DNA of 64,000 bases from Candidatus Dechloromonas phosphorivorans (GCA_016709495.1 JADJMS010000005.1:83836-147835); one strand, 5' to 3'; counted from the first letter of the stretch, positions 48,569 through 59,022 are shown. Made by a program: numbers and translations. The notes: a model not told the origin generated them from the sequence alone.

Positions 48569-51500
48569 TCAGTTCGGTTTCTGCCGATCCAAAACGAGAG
48601 TCTCTCGTACAGCAACCGCAACACGGCCCAAGACATCAGACCAAGGCTCGGCAAATGCTCGCCTAAAAAGTTTTACGGAGGGATACCACGGGCAATCATC
48701 GCGCTCAAGCAACCAACGAAAATCTGTATGTCGATCAGACAGCAAAATCCCATGTCGGCTTATTTAATGAGGCAGCCATGAGCCACAGCCGTATCAACCG
48801 TAACGATCAAATCCATCTTTTCAATGGCTGCCATCGTTTGCGCCCATGTCGGGCAATCAGCCGCAATATTGACCAAGGGAAGATCAAAATATGCAGCCTG
48901 ATTTGACGGGTCATCTTTCTGAAGACTGTACATAGAGACCCCATCAACATCCCATAATCGGCGCCAATCAGCCAAAGTACTGGAACGAAGATAGTCGTGC
49001 TTCAGAGCACCACCAGCCCATACGATACCTATTTTAAAACTGTCATCCTGCCGTAAATGATCATCCCAATCGGAAAGCAGTCCCGGCAGGGACTGCAATG
49101 TAGGCTGTTTGACATCAGGCCTTTAACAAATCAACTTTAAAGAGATAGGGCAGCTTCATATATTCAACCTGATAGTCAAACCGGAACTCATCCCCACACG
49201 AACCCTTTGGCATCAACAACCCCAAATGGAACGGTCTTGGGCTTTCATCAAAGTGACCAAACTTTATTGACAGCGACAACCATGCGCCTAGGTGTCTTTT
49301 CAAACACTTTCATCAGCAAAGGAAAAAACTGAATACAGTCACCCACTCCCTGTCCCCGTTACCAATATGGTTTTTCCCTGCAGAGACTGACCGGACCATT
49401 CGGCAAGTCGAACTGCCTCACGAGACATCCATCCCTGCCAATACTGCTGCCAGCCATTTTCGGATCGTCCAAGTCTGTAGTTATGTCCGAGGCCGGCATG
49501 ACAAACTCGCCCTCTGGATACAAAGTCACCAGCCGAGTCATTTCAATACCTGCCTCAGGACAGATCAACCAATAGGCCAGATGAGCATGTACGCGCTGAT
49601 CACCCAATGAAGCATTGGTATTCATTACGAGGGCTTCAAACAAAGCCCGAGCACCAGACACGTCTCCACCAAACATCATGTACTGTATATATTCAAGTCG
49701 AACTGAATTATCAGTTTCAAAATTACATTTGACTTTCACACGGCCTGTGCCAAATTTAAAAGACCACGTTCTTGGAAAGTTGACTGCAATTTGACGCCAG
49801 GCGCTCGTATTATTGATATTCTGCATCACCACTTTTTGCAAGTGATCCAAGGCCTCAACCGGACTGTCAGCTTTCATCAATAACCAGAATGCCAAATGTG
49901 CAGCTTCATGTCGCGGTGACAACTCAAGTGCTTTAAGCAAAAACTCTTTCGCCTCTTTCTTGTTCAACAACTCCCGGTGTGCATTTCCTATTAAGTAATG
50001 CAGATGACCATCAAAAAGGGTACTTATTGATGCCCTGCAACTAAATTTCAACAGCATCCTGCGATGACTTATTCTCAAAACATGCCTGCCCCCACTCAAT
50101 ATAAGCACGGCGACTCAAACTGAGTTCTTTAATTTGAGGACTGCGCGCCATTCGCGCCCACTCGGCTATCGCTTCATCCCTGGCGCCTGACAGCTTCAAA
50201 GCGTAGACACGCAATTGGTCCAATAGGGCCGACGAAACTGACAAACTCTCTCTCGCACATAGTGAACAAAGCGCAAGAATTTGTTCGTAATGCCCTTCTT
50301 CTTTTAGCCAACGCCAGCACCAATCGAGAAATACAGAGGCTTCCCCATTTCGAGCCACATCAATTGCCAAAGCATCCCAATCCAGATCCTTGGCAGATTT
50401 ACGTGACGAATCGATCTCCAGTAACATTTTTGCCCACGGCAATTTGCCATGCCCAACGGATAGGACATGATTAGCCAAGGCAGGGCGTACAGAATTTTTG
50501 ATCAAGCCCAGCCAGTCATCCGGTTTCTCCTGAAAGAAAACCCGCAGATTGGGATACCAGGCATTGCCATTGCCATGATCAGTCCATCGCCACTCACTAT
50601 TTCTAAGTGCAGCCAACATCCAGACTGGTTTACCCATAGCGGCTGCTAAATGGGCGACGGATGTATCAACACAGATAACCAGATCAAGATTTGCTATAGC
50701 AGCGGCAGTATCATCAAAATTACTGAAAAAAATCACCCATCCATTGATAAGCCAGCTCTTCCGGAGGCATTTTGCCTTTAATCCCGGGGCGCCTTTTGTA
50801 GCCCATAAAAGTGACATCAGGCATCCCAATCAGCGGGCAAAAATATTTATTGATGCGGAGCGAAATGCATCGCTGCCATGGGCTGGATTACCAGCCCAGA
50901 CAAGACCCACTTTAAGACCCACATCTTAGCAAAGAAATCACCCCACTCCGCCACCTTGGCAGGCTTGGCAAACAGGTATGGGATACGCTTAGGCACATCT
51001 GACGGGGTCTTGACGCCTAAATACAACGGCAAATCCAGCAAGCGCGCCTGAAAATCAATATCACTTAACTCCAAGGGAGCCATTTCAATTTTTTTCGCCT
51101 CAGGATCATTGGCTAACAGACCAACCACATCGGGATAGGCTGAAAAAATCAACCGCGCCCCCATAACCTCCATCTCCGGCACAAAACGCAAAAACTGAAT
51201 GACATCGCCAATCCCCTGTTCGCTAACGATCAATAATGTTTTACCTTGAATCGGCTCGCCATTCCAACGAGGAACACCGTGACACACCTGCGAAACAGCA
51301 ACAGCTTTTCACGGCTGCGCGCCAGATAAAATTTCCAGCCCTCCGCAAACTCGCCACGGAGTCAACAATCCGAAAGCGAGAGTCAATATCGAGCCTGAAT
51401 GGTCATACCCCTGCGCTAATCCTTGCTTATATAAATGATTTGCCGCATCGAGATCTTTTTTGTGGAATGCCAGCAAGCTCACCCCAGCCCATGCCTCTTC

Positions 51501-52128
51501 CGTTGGCATGCTTGCCCAATTATTCCCAAAACAAGTCGGGAGAAACTGTTCGGCTACATCACCCAAACCCAATTCAAGTAAGCAGTGGAATAGCTCATAG
51601 CCCATGCCGGCGTCCGGCCACTCGGACAAGGGAATATCAGATGCGGTGAGCAATGCCTCAAGATAGCGATTATTTCGCCAAAGTATGTGCGTCAACCAAC
51701 GTGCTGCAGTGGGCGAGCGTTGCAACATCGACATTGCGCTTCTTGCCTCCTGCTCTGCCTCCTTGACTGCCCAGCACCCTTCAATGAAAGTATGTGCAAA
51801 GACAACATCTCAAGATCAAATGGGGAGAACCCCCTTATTTGCTCTGCAATTTTTGCAGCCTCACTGAATCGTTTTCTGTGATAAAGCGCCCCTGCAAGAT
51901 TGTTCCAAATCAGGAGGAGGTCATTGAGCGTCGACTGGGCACCAGCCTCATAAGCCTCGACGGCATGATCAAGCTCTCCCAGGTTTTGTAGTGCAACGCC
52001 CTGAAACAAAGCGACACTCGTGCTCCCAAGAGCAGTTTTTGCATCTGACTGATTCAAAAGTTCGAGAACTTCTTGGTATTTTCTTCGTTCAACAACCCAG
52101 CAAAATAATCACGATTCAAAGCTGTCAT
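48569..52128 (-). CDS. Giant TPR-glycosyltransferase with two TPR-GT units (many frameshifts)
   Basis: About 1,180 codons when frames are joined. Order: TPR helices (MTALNRDYFAGLL, HAVEAYEAGAQSTLN), then a first GT-B type unit (GKTLLIVSEQGIGDVIQFLR; LDLVICVDTSVAHLAAAMGK; NAWYPNLRVF). A second helical TPR region follows in the same unbroken frame (50829-50041), then a second GT unit (GKTILVTG..VGDCIQFFPLL; DLIVTVDTAVAH; CPWYPSVKLF). Each unit resembles TPR-linked O-glycosyltransferases. The shared frame across the middle argues for one two-unit protein, not two genes. At least eight frame breaks occur. It lies between the ABC permease and the anchored hypothetical, so a role in glycosylating the pilin or a secreted protein is inferred. 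Confidence 0.75.
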
Positions 52129-52183
52129 AACATTTCCAAAAATTGACTGAAGTGTCCAAAACGGAAAACTGAACAACCAAAAG

Positions 52184-53001
52184 CTAGAAAAAATCCCGTT
52201 TGTTATAGGCAAAAATAGCCACACAAAGCATTAAAACAGAATAACTTAACGAGATCGTGGCCGCCTGAATCATATCGCCTGTCGCCGGCCAATGATCGTA
52301 GAGGCAAATAGATCGCCAATCCAGCCTAGATAGATCAGGCAGTATCCACCTGATCTTCTCAAGCATTGGAAGCAAAATTGATTTCATTTCCTGGTCGGCA
52401 GTATTCGACAATGCCAAATAATCGATCATCACACCAAATGAACGTGCTGCAATTGCAAATCCGAAACCCAGCAAGAAGGGTAGAACAGGCGTTTGAGCAA
52501 TGCTTGAAATCATCACAAAAAACGCACCGATCACAATCAGATCAAGCAGGATGCCGAAAAGAACAATGGGAAAACCGATGCCAAAAGTATTTATAGAAGA
52601 GGCCTCATAACCCCAATCGGCGAATTGGTTCATCAAATACAACCCCCCACCCCAGACCATGACCGTAAAACCGATGAGGGCAGCTACCCCATAAAGCGGC
52701 CAAGCACATAGACAGATCTTGGTGCGGGGTAAGCAAGTGCACCAGCGATAGTTCGCCGATCAATATCCTTAGCAAAGGCTTCCTGCATCCAGAAAAGGAC
52801 CAACATCAAGCCAAGAAAACGTAAGCCTGACAAGCCCATATCCATGGCCACAACCAAAGGTTGACGCAAGGAGAACGCCCCGGCAAGAAATGCCATAAGC
52901 ATCAACATGATGCCCAAGACTAACAAGGCACGCAAAGCGTGGCTACGAATACCAAGACGCCAACTCAGAAGCACATTTAGCAGAATATGAGAATTTCGCA
53001 T
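52184..53001 (-). CDS. ABC-2 type permease (frameshifted)
   Basis: Starts MRNSHILLNVLLSWRLG and has about six membrane segments (for example GIMLMLMAFLAGAFSL, MGLSGLRFLGLMLVLFW, and FPIVLFGILLDLIVIGAFFV). The motif WMQEAFAKDIDRRTIAGALAYPAPRSVYVLGRF is cut here to its key parts: KDIDRRTI and YVLGRF, which are typical ABC-2 elbow-helix features. One missing G at 52687-52690 joins the two frames as GRFMGVAALIGFTV. The restored protein is about 272 residues. It lies just after a strong terminator that separates it from the pilin genes, so its message level is probably lower than theirs. Confidence 0.8.
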
Positions 53002-53029
53002 ACCCAAACTCCATATACAATCAAAAATA

Positions 53030-53057
53030 AAAAATGCCGGCACAAGCCGGCATTTTT
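53030..53057 (-). terminator. Strong terminator between the pilin pair and the ABC permease
   Basis: AAAAATGCCGGC-ACAA-GCCGGCATTTTT, a perfect stem with T-tracts on both strands. It lies 20 bases after the stop of the four-cysteine protein gene and before the permease start. It probably limits read-through, giving high pilin and low transporter expression. Confidence 0.85.
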
Positions 53058-53076
53058 TATTAGGGGAAACTAAAAA

Positions 53077-53466
53077 TTAAGAAGCGCAACCATCAGTCGC
53101 CGATGCATTCGGTACAATAACGTTTGCTGTTGGATCTGCTTCAGTCGTCGTTGCACACTGCTTGGCTCCACCACCACCCCTCAGAAGAAGAACCGTATCT
53201 GAAGTTACCTTTTTCGAGCCGCCCTGAGCCGCAAAGGCTTGGCTTGTTTGCACAAATCTAACCACAGTATTTGGTGAACATTTTGCTGCAAAACTAACTT
53301 TTACAAAACTAGTCACATCCCCAGTAACAGTCTCGCCAATCCCTGTTGTCGACAATGAGCAAACCTCTCCTGCGGCATATGCACCAGAAGAAAGCAAAGC
53401 CCCACCTAATGTGACGATAAGTGCACCACCGAGCAATACTGCCTCAACTTTTTTCTTGCTATTCAT
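53077..53466 (-). CDS. Small secreted four-cysteine protein, possible separate pilin C-terminal subunit (PilA-C-like)
   Basis: 129 residues with a signal peptide (MNSKKKVEAVLLGGALIVT..SGAYAAG). The mature part has four cysteines (EVCSL, AKCSPN, KQCATT, DGCAS), enough for two disulfides, and beta-rich, Thr/Val/Gly-rich sequence without membrane helices. It starts 23 bases after the short pilin stop with a good ribosome binding site (AAGGAG, eight bases before the ATG), so the two are one transcript. A secreted subunit directly after a pilin too short to hold a globular domain is the arrangement of Geobacter PilA-N/PilA-C. That identity is inferred from context and not from sequence similarity. 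Confidence 0.6.
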   Translation of the reverse strand: MNSKKKVEAVLLGGALIVTLGGALLSSGAYAAGEVCSLSTTGIGETVTGDVTSFVKVSFAAKCSPNTVVRFVQTSQAFAAQGGSKKVTSDTVLLLRGGGGAKQCATTTEADPTANVIVPNASATDGCAS

Positions 53467-53489
53467 AATATTCTCCTTACTTTCTGCAA

Positions 53490-53672
53490 TTAGGGCTGGC
53501 TAGCAGCGATAGCTTGGGTAACGATATTCTTGACATCAGTTTGGGCCCCTTTGTTTTCGGCCTTTTTAGTGTATTCACTAAACTGCGGAATTGCGATTGC
53601 AGCAAGAATACCGATGATCGCTACAACGATCATCAACTCAATCAGGGTAAAACCCTTCTGTAGCTTTTTCAT
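53490..53672 (-). CDS. Short type IVa pilin lacking a C-terminal globular domain (PilA-N-like)
   Basis: Prepilin of 60 residues, MKKLQKG leader followed by FTLIELMIVVAIIGILAA. Glu5 and the peptidase site G/F are present. The mature chain is only 53 residues, ending KNIVTQAIAASQP, against 140-160 for normal PilA. The frame is clean, so it is genuinely short. Aromatic residues in the mature part are F1, F24 and Y27 only. AGGAGG lies eight bases before the ATG at 53672; a GTG one codon upstream is possible. The candidate sigma-54 promoter and a 5' hairpin lie just upstream. This length and the following secreted gene resemble the Geobacter split pilin. Confidence 0.88.
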   Translation of the reverse strand: MKKLQKGFTLIELMIVVAIIGILAAIAIPQFSEYTKKAENKGAQTDVKNIVTQAIAASQP

Positions 53673-53696
53673 CACATAAACCTCCTAAGAAATTTG

Positions 53697-53713
53697 TAAC
53701 GGAGCATCCGTTA
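53697..53713 (-). repeat. Perfect inverted repeat at the 5' end of the pilin message
   Basis: TAACGGA-TGC-TCCGTTA on the minus strand, 7+7 bases with a three-base loop, ten bases upstream of the AGGAGG of the short pilin. It starts about where a sigma-54 transcript would begin, so it may be a stabilising 5' hairpin or an operator. Confidence 0.6.
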
Positions 53714-53723
53714 ACAGAGTACA

Positions 53724-53739
53724 TACAAAAAACATGCCA
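53724..53739 (-). promoter_or_regulatory. Candidate sigma-54 promoter for the short pilin
   Basis: TGGCATGTTTTTTGTA matches TGGCACG-N4-TTGCA at ten of twelve defined positions, with the correct spacing between the -24 GG and the -12 element. The predicted start is about 53713. Sigma-54 promoters for pilA are well known. No PilR-type regulator is in the window. Confidence 0.6.
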
Positions 53740-53819
53740 GCTTAAAAACAAAGAAAACATGAGCAAAACATTAAAACTGACGATTCTCGTCACAACACAT
53801 GCACAAAAACACACACCAC

Positions 53820-53996
53820 TTACTCTAAATTGGCCGCCATCGCCTGTGTTGTAATATTTTTTAACATCGGTCTGCGCAGCCTTGTTTTCTGATTTTTTAT
53901 GTACTCATTGAACTGAGGGATAGCAATTGCAGCAAGGATGCCAATAATCGCAACGACGATTAACAATTCGATCAACGTAAATCCGATTTGACGCAC
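53820..53996 (-). pseudogene. Second short pilin-like gene, tandem copy (frame broken)
   Basis: The minus strand reads VRQIG then FTLIELLIVVAIIGILAAIA, IPQFNEY, and after repairing one missing A and one extra A, KKSENKAAQTDVKNITTQAMAANLE. This closely matches the short pilin downstream (KKAENKGAQTDVKNIVTQAIAA). The apparent start is GTG at 53996 with only a weak ribosome binding site and a five-residue leader. Both indels are in A-runs and cancel, so the copy could be intact in the organism. Either way the pair shows that the short form is stable across a duplication. It lies between the HD-GYP gene and the short pilin. Confidence 0.65.
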
Positions 53997-54067
53997 CTAC
54001 ATTGCTGCACCCTTTAACATTAGTAATTGCAGATAATTTTTTCGCGCTATACAACCATTAGCACTGA

Positions 54068-55676
54068 TCATGCCCGGAGACTCACCCTCGCTTTAACAGT
54101 CCACTTGTGACAGGCCATGAATTGTTCAGCGTACTGTCGAAATACGCCAGACTCGACAAATACATCATGCAAGTCAGGATCGATGTGCCCATTTGCGGTG
54201 AAATTCCGAAGAATGCCCAATGCCTGCGATAGCTTCATCCCTTCTTTGTAAGGGCGATCTTTTGCGGTCAACAGCTTCGAAAATGTCTGCAATCCCCATC
54301 ATGCGCGCCTGCCAACTCATCTCTTCACGCTTAAGACCTTTGGGGTAACCTTTTCCATCCATGCGTTCGTGATGCCCTCCCGCATATTCTGGAACGTTTT
54401 TTAGGTGTTTTGGCCAAGGAAGCTGTTCTAACATCTTGATGGTAGCAACAATATGGTGATTGATTATCTCGCGCTCATCTGCGGTAAGCGTTCCTGCGCG
54501 AATCGACAAATTTTCCAATTCGTTTGCATCAAGGAAGGGCACATCTTCTCCCTCTATATTTTGCCAACGATATTTGGTAGCAATCTGTTTGATACGATCA
54601 AGATCCTCATCACGCGTACGTTCTCCGCAAGCATTGGCTTTTCGAAGAAACGTACGGTCGTCATCACATTGCAAGCAGAAAGCCCGTAGTTCATTTTCTG
54701 CCTCAGATCGTTCATGTCCACCAGCTACTTTTTGCCACATCCGGACTTCTGCATCACGCTTGATTACCTCAAAACGGGTATCCACAAGGTGGATTCGGTC
54801 AAAAAGAGTTTGCAACTTGGTTGCTTTATCGACGACATGGACAGGTGTTGTCACTTTGCCGCAATCATGAAGCAACGCAGCAATTCTTAATTCGTAACGA
54901 TCTTTTTCAGTCAACTTGAAGTCTGCAAGCGGGCCGGTGGTTGTGGCGTTGACAGCCTCGGCAAGCATCATCGTCAATTCCGGTACGCGCTGGCAGTGGC
55001 CGCCGGTATAGGGTGATTTTTCGTCAATCGCCAAGTTGATTAACTTGATAAAAGCTTCGAACAACTCTTCCAGTTGCTGCACCAGTTGCCGGTTGGTGAG
55101 GGCGATGGCGGCTTGCGAGGCAAGGGATTCGGCAAGGCGTTGATCGGCTGTATTGAATGGCTCAACCTGATTGGTCGAATCAAGCGCGTTGATCAATTGC
55201 AGAACGCCGATGATCTCGCCTTCGTGGTTTTGCATCGGCACCGTAAGAAAAGATCTGGAACGGTAGACAGTGCGCTCATCGAATTTGCGCGTACCGGAAA
55301 AATCGAACCCTTCCGCCGTGTAGGCATCGGCGATGTTTACGGTTTTTCCGGTAATTGCGGCGTGGACCGCAACCATTGTGTTGTTGGGCTCGCCAGCCGA
55401 GTTGTAGAGCGCCAGATCGGGAAACTTGCCGGAAGTGGGTTGGCCGCTGCTGCCACCGAAGGCAATGTTGAGCGAATCGGTACGGACAATCTGGAAATGC
55501 AGGCGTTGTTGGTCTTCAGAAACCAAGTAAAGCGTTCCGCCATCCGCACGTGTAATGGCTTTAGCAGCGAGCAGGATTTTCTCCAGCAGGCGGTCAAGAT
55601 CACGTTCGTTGGAAAGCGAAGCGCCAATGTCGTTGAGCTGTTCAAGGCGGCGGAAGAGATCGTCCAGTGTTTCCAT
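54068..55676 (-). CDS. GAF-HD-GYP c-di-GMP phosphodiesterase (frameshifted)
   Basis: N-terminal GAF domain (about residues 20-180; LLEKILLAAKAITRADGGTL) and a C-terminal HD-GYP domain. The HD motif is HDCGKVTTP, and HHERMDGKGYPKG and ADIFEA follow. Between HD and GYP there is an insert of about 100 residues with a four-Cys segment (FCLQCDDDRTF..NACGERTRD), the long form of this domain. Near 54271 one extra G shifts the frame; the tail continues LTAKDRPYKEGM to the stop at 54068. AGGAGG precedes the ATG by four bases. The stop is 71 bases before the second short pilin. It probably lowers c-di-GMP in response to its GAF ligand. Confidence 0.88.
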
Positions 55677-55684
55677 GCTTCCTC

Positions 55685-58011
55685 CTATTTAATGCAGACG
55701 GCTCGCACTTGCTTGATGTCGGTAATGCCCTGCATCACCTTCTCAATGCCGTCCATTTTCAAAGTGCGCATGCCTTCGTTGAGGGCGCAGGCGAGGATTT
55801 CGGCGACCCGCGCTTTTTCCTGGATCAGTTTCTTCACCGGATCACTGCCGACCAGCAATTCATGCAGGCCAACGCGCCCCTTGTAGCCGGTATTGCTGCA
55901 CGTTGGGCAGCCTTTGGCGCGGTAGAGGGTGAATTTTCCGTCTTTGGCATAGCGGGAATTCCACTCCTGTTGGATCGCCGCCATCGAGCCTGGCGGGTCT
56001 TTTTTCCAGGCGTCGGTATTGGTCAGCTCTTCGCTGTATTCGCGGAGCAATTGCGTCACTTCTTCTGGCGTCGGCAGGTAGGCCTCCTTGCACTCCTTGC
56101 ACAGTCGTTTACCAAGACGTTGCGCCAGGATGCCGAGCAGGGCATCGGCAAAATTAAAGGGGTCCATGCCCATGTCAAGCAGGCGGATGATCGATTCCGT
56201 GGCGGAATTGGTATGCAAGGTAGCAAACACCAGATGGCCGGTAAGCGAGGCTTCGATACCGATGCCGGTGGTTTCCGGGTCGCGCATTTCGCCGACCATG
56301 ATGATGTCCGGGTCGGCACGCAGGAAGGCTTTCATCACCGTAGCGAAATCGAGACCGGCTTTTTTGTTGACCTGCACTTGGCGCAGGCCTTTTTGGGTGA
56401 TTTCTACCGGGTCTTCCGCCGTCCAGATTTTGTTTCCGGGCGATTCAGGTAGCCGAGTACGGAGTGCAGGGTGGTCGTCTTACCGGAACCGGTCGGACCA
56501 CAGACGAAGAACAGACCGTAGGGTTTTTCGACGCATTTGATCAAATTTTCGTGATTGCGCGGGGCGAGACCAAGCTGATCGAGTTTGATTGGCTCACCGG
56601 CAGCCAGAATGCGCATCACTACATCCTCAACGCCACCGGCGGTGGGAATGGTGGCAACGCGCAGTTCAATATCGAGCGGGCCGTATTTCTTGAATTTGAT
56701 CTTGCCATCCTGTGGCCGGCGTTTTTCCGAGATGTCGAGATCGCACATGATCTTGAGCCGGGTGATCAGCGACGAGCGGTAGGAGGCGGGAATTTCGATG
56801 TAATTGACCAGCGAGCCGTCCTTGCGGAAGCGGATCATGGTCTTGTCTTTGCCCGGTCGTGGCTCGATATGAATATCGGAAGCGCCTTGCTGATAAGCCT
56901 CGACGATAATCTTATTCACCAGGCGGACGAGTTCATTGTCGGATGCGGCACTGACCTCTTCACTAACTTCGCCGCCGCTCTCGCTTTCGCCCATATCGGA
57001 AAGCAGGTCATCAACCGAGCCCATGTCCGAAATTGCGCCAAAAAACTGGTCGACCGTAGCCGCGAACTCGCGCAGGGTGGTTACCCGGTAAGCAATTTTC
57101 GCCTTGGGAAATATATTATTTACGATACGCGAACTACGCAGCCGCTCAGGGTCAGGCGACATGACCACCAAGCCTTCGCTGCTGTCTTCCAGCGGTAGCC
57201 ATGCGCTCTCATCGACAAATTCACGTTTGATATTGCGCAATAGCTCAACCGGCTTAAGACGTTCCGGCTTGAATGGCTCATAAGGAACTTCGAAAAATCG
57301 GGAGAGGGCGGCGCCGATGGCGGCTGGTTTGACGGTGAATTGGTTGATCAGCACGTCTTCCAGATCACGCCCTTTTTGCCGGGCGGCGCGCTGCGCAAGC
57401 TCCATTTCCTCGCTGGCCAGCACGGCATCGGCGATCAGATAATCGTATTTCGAGCGCGCAATAAAGGCCGGTTTCTGGCGTTGAGTAAAGGCAATAGCCA
57501 GGGTTTTTGCCAGTTCGCCGGCGCCTTCAATTTCAAAATCAGAAAATGGCGTATCTGTTTTGTGGTTGATCAACTGCACCACGCCAAGCAATTCGCCATC
57601 GTCGCCGTTAAGAACTGGCGTCACCAACATTTGCTTTGAACGCTAGCCAGTGCGTTTGTCGACTTCCTGCAAAAACCGCATGTTCGGACTGTATTGCTGA
57701 AGCTCTACCGAATCGTAAACATCGCGCAGATTAACAACGGATTTGGTGCTGGCTACGTAACCGGCAATGCTCTGCTCGGAAATTGGCAGCTTGATGTCCT
57801 TGAAGGAGTTAAGGCCGGTTTTTACCTTGGAAACAACCGACTGTTTGTCTTCGCTCAGCACGTAGATGGTCAGGCGATCGGCATTGAACAGGTTGCAGAT
57901 ATCCTGCGACAAGGCCAGCATGATCTCGTCGATATTGTTTGTGGCGTGGATTTTGTTGGTGACGTTCTGAAGATTTTTCAGGAAGACCAGGCGGCTGGCA
58001 ACATCGCTCAT
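55685..58011 (-). CDS. GAF-containing PilB/GspE-type secretion ATPase (one in-frame stop, one frameshift)
   Basis: An N-terminal GAF domain (about residues 1-185) is followed by a T2SE-type N domain and the hexameric motor ATPase. Walker A is CGPTGSGKTTTLH, Walker B region DPDIIMVGEMRD, the Arg-finger area GQRLGKRLC-like (AQRLGKRLCKEC) and CPTCSNTGYKGR gives the zinc cysteines. A TAG at 57644-57646 interrupts the GAF domain in frame (one change from TGG), and one missing A near 56433 shifts the frame. The restored length is about 775 residues. It lies directly upstream of the HD-GYP gene and the pilins. No PilC/GspF or secretin is in the window, so its machine partners are elsewhere. Confidence 0.87.
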
Positions 58012-59021
58012 GATTGAACTTTCTCGGCAACCAGGCCATCGCGCAGCCAGAAAGCATTCAGGCCGTACTGGGCGAGCAGAAAAGCGGCCGCCGAACTACG
58101 CCGGCCACTATGGCAATAAACGATTTCATTCAACGGAATATTGAGCGCGCCCGGCAATCCATCCTGGCCAAACTCGGCTGCATAGCGCACATCCAACCAA
58201 AGCGCCTGACCGCTCGCCACACGCTGTTCGGCATCAGCCCACTCGACAGTGTGCAAGAGCGGGGTGCGTAGGAGTTCGATGAAATCAGGCTTGGCCAGGC
58301 GCAGCAAGGTGCCATCCGTTTTCATCGTCACTGTGGCATTACGACAGGTTTCCGAAACCAGCGCCTCCTCTCCAAAGCTGTCGCCGGCGCGCAGTTGCGC
58401 GAGAATGACCTGAGCACCACCGACTAATTTCGTCACTTCACAACGACCGGATTCGATCATGTAATAGCTATCACCCAGATCGCCATCGCGAATCAGCACC
58501 TGACCGCGCTTGGTTTTAATGCATTCAAAACGCTGAAACAATTCGTGAATGTGGGCGGCCGGCAATTGGGAGAGGCAGCCGGAAGTTAGCGCCTGGACAT
58601 TGAATGCGCCAGTCATCGTGCTCCAATCGGCCGGCTCTTCGCCCGCAGTCGGCGTCTTACTCCCGGCTGCGGCGAGTTCATCCCAGGTCATCATGATGTC
58701 GAGCAGGTCAAAATCAACACGGACGATTTCGACTTCGGTAATCGCTTTGCTGCTTACCGGCAATACCGTCTGGTAACCAATTGGCCAGTTGGCCATATCG
58801 CAACCACCGACCATGACGCGCCGGCTGCCATCAGTAAGAAGCGTGCTGAGCTCACCTTTTGATCAAGTAAAAAATTGGCCATTTTTTGACGTTGACCGTA
58901 ATGGATCAGTACCAATCGGAAAAGTTTCAGGCCGGCACAAGTTAGCCAGTACGGTCAGCCGAATTTCAGACAGACCACGTATGGGTTCAAGCTGGCGGAA
59001 AACATTGCCTTTGGTCGTCAT
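58008..59021 (-). CDS. Double cNMP-binding protein with rhodanese domain (frameshift, internal deletion)
   Basis: Begins MTTKGNVFRQLEPIRGLSE and holds a first cyclic-nucleotide-binding domain. Near 58860 the frame shifts, and the second domain follows with GDSFGEEALVSE and RNATVTM, the phosphate-binding cassette region. A C-terminal rhodanese domain has the active-site loop VYCHSGRRSS with Cys. Compared with the family, about 13 residues are missing between GALNIPLNEI and VYCHSG, an in-frame deletion. It follows the phosphodiesterase by one base and overlaps the ATPase gene by four bases. It is the likely cAMP effector of the locus. Confidence 0.85.
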
Positions 59022-59022
59022 T

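Noticed and set aside
53490..53672. Short pilin as an electrically conductive (nanowire) pilin
   Set aside because: The mature chain has only three aromatic residues (about 6%), below what is seen in conductive short pilins, and lacks the C-terminal aromatics of Geobacter PilA.
56404..57630. Classifying the GAF-ATPase as a c-di-GMP-binding MshE-type motor
   Set aside because: The N domain has general similarity, but I could not identify the full paired c-di-GMP-binding motif, so the ligand claim is not supported.
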